From: an uncultured Prevotella sp. | Lineage (GTDB): Bacteria > Bacteroidota > Bacteroidia > Bacteroidales > Bacteroidaceae | Direction: 5' to 3' | Assembly: GCA_946998295.1 (NCBI GenBank) | Contig: CAMPYS010000070.1 | Location: 1-5,988 of the forward strand | Length of the DNA stretch: 5,988 nucleotides | Shown here: in pieces, positions 5,982-5,988 of the stretch | How positions within the stretch are numbered: position 1 is the first letter of the stretch | Layout of the letters: every line of letters begins with the position of its first letter | Position numbers and translations under genes: made by a program | The notes under the pieces: generated by a model | The model's input: the letters and a program-made list of their open reading frames with translations, nothing else | Database searches by the model: none | What the model was told of the DNA's origin: nothing

Positions 5982-5988
5982 ATGACTG
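5982..5988 (+). CDS. Possible start of a gene cut off by the window end
   Basis: ATG at 5982 is preceded by GAGGTG (5969-5974) with a 7-bp gap, a sound ribosome binding site arrangement. Only two codons (Met-Thr) are visible, so nothing can be said about the product. It conflicts with the - strand open frame over the same bases; at most one is real. Confidence 0.3.

Noticed and set aside
1..5988. CRISPR array, tRNA or rRNA
   Set aside because: No regularly spaced repeats, cloverleaf or conserved rRNA segments were seen on either strand.

Overview
The window looks like a low-GC Firmicutes chromosome segment, probably gut Clostridia/Lachnospiraceae. The grounds are AT-rich sequence, strong AAGGAGGT-type ribosome binding sites, tightly overlapping TAATG gene junctions, and protein styles typical of that group. 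This taxonomic call is inference; no marker gene is present.

Layout. Positions 1-407 hold no convincing complete gene; two near-identical 15-bp repeats at 65-102 may be the end of an insertion sequence of IS21 type. A Crp/Fnr-family regulator lies at 408-1106 (+) and ends in a clear intrinsic terminator (1138-1174). A new transcription unit then starts. It has an 18-bp near-palindrome (1199-1216) centred about 41.5 bp before the predicted start of a good sigma-A-like promoter (1214-1242), then a strong ribosome binding site. The first gene behind that promoter is broken: the N-terminus of a ribokinase-like PfkB sugar kinase is recognisable but frameshifted and truncated (1279-1405, possibly to 1484). 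After about 210 bp without a gene come five intact, same-strand, nearly gapless genes: an ECF transporter S component (1699-2310), EcfT (2303-3040), two EcfA-type ATPases (3040-3879 and 3882-4676) and a nucleoside hydrolase (4676-5608). The last 380 bp hold no clear gene, only a stem-loop, some short open frames and a possible gene start at the very edge.

How it fits together. The cluster reads as a self-contained (group I, dedicated ATPase) ECF importer fused in one operon to a ribonucleoside N-ribohydrolase. The likely logic is to import a nucleoside or related compound, cleave it to base plus ribose, and formerly phosphorylate the ribose with the now-decayed kinase. The regulator upstream is the natural candidate to bind the palindrome and activate the operon, as in the E. 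coli arrangement where the Crp-family gene yeiL sits beside the nucleoside hydrolase gene rihB. The substrate of the S component cannot be read from sequence.

Most notable points: the class II-like operator/promoter geometry, the kinase pseudogene at the head of the operon, and strong asymmetry of the two ATPases. The second ATPase has a ruined signature motif (LSYSK instead of LSGGQ), and the first has an odd Walker A, so both oddities fall in the same composite ATP site.
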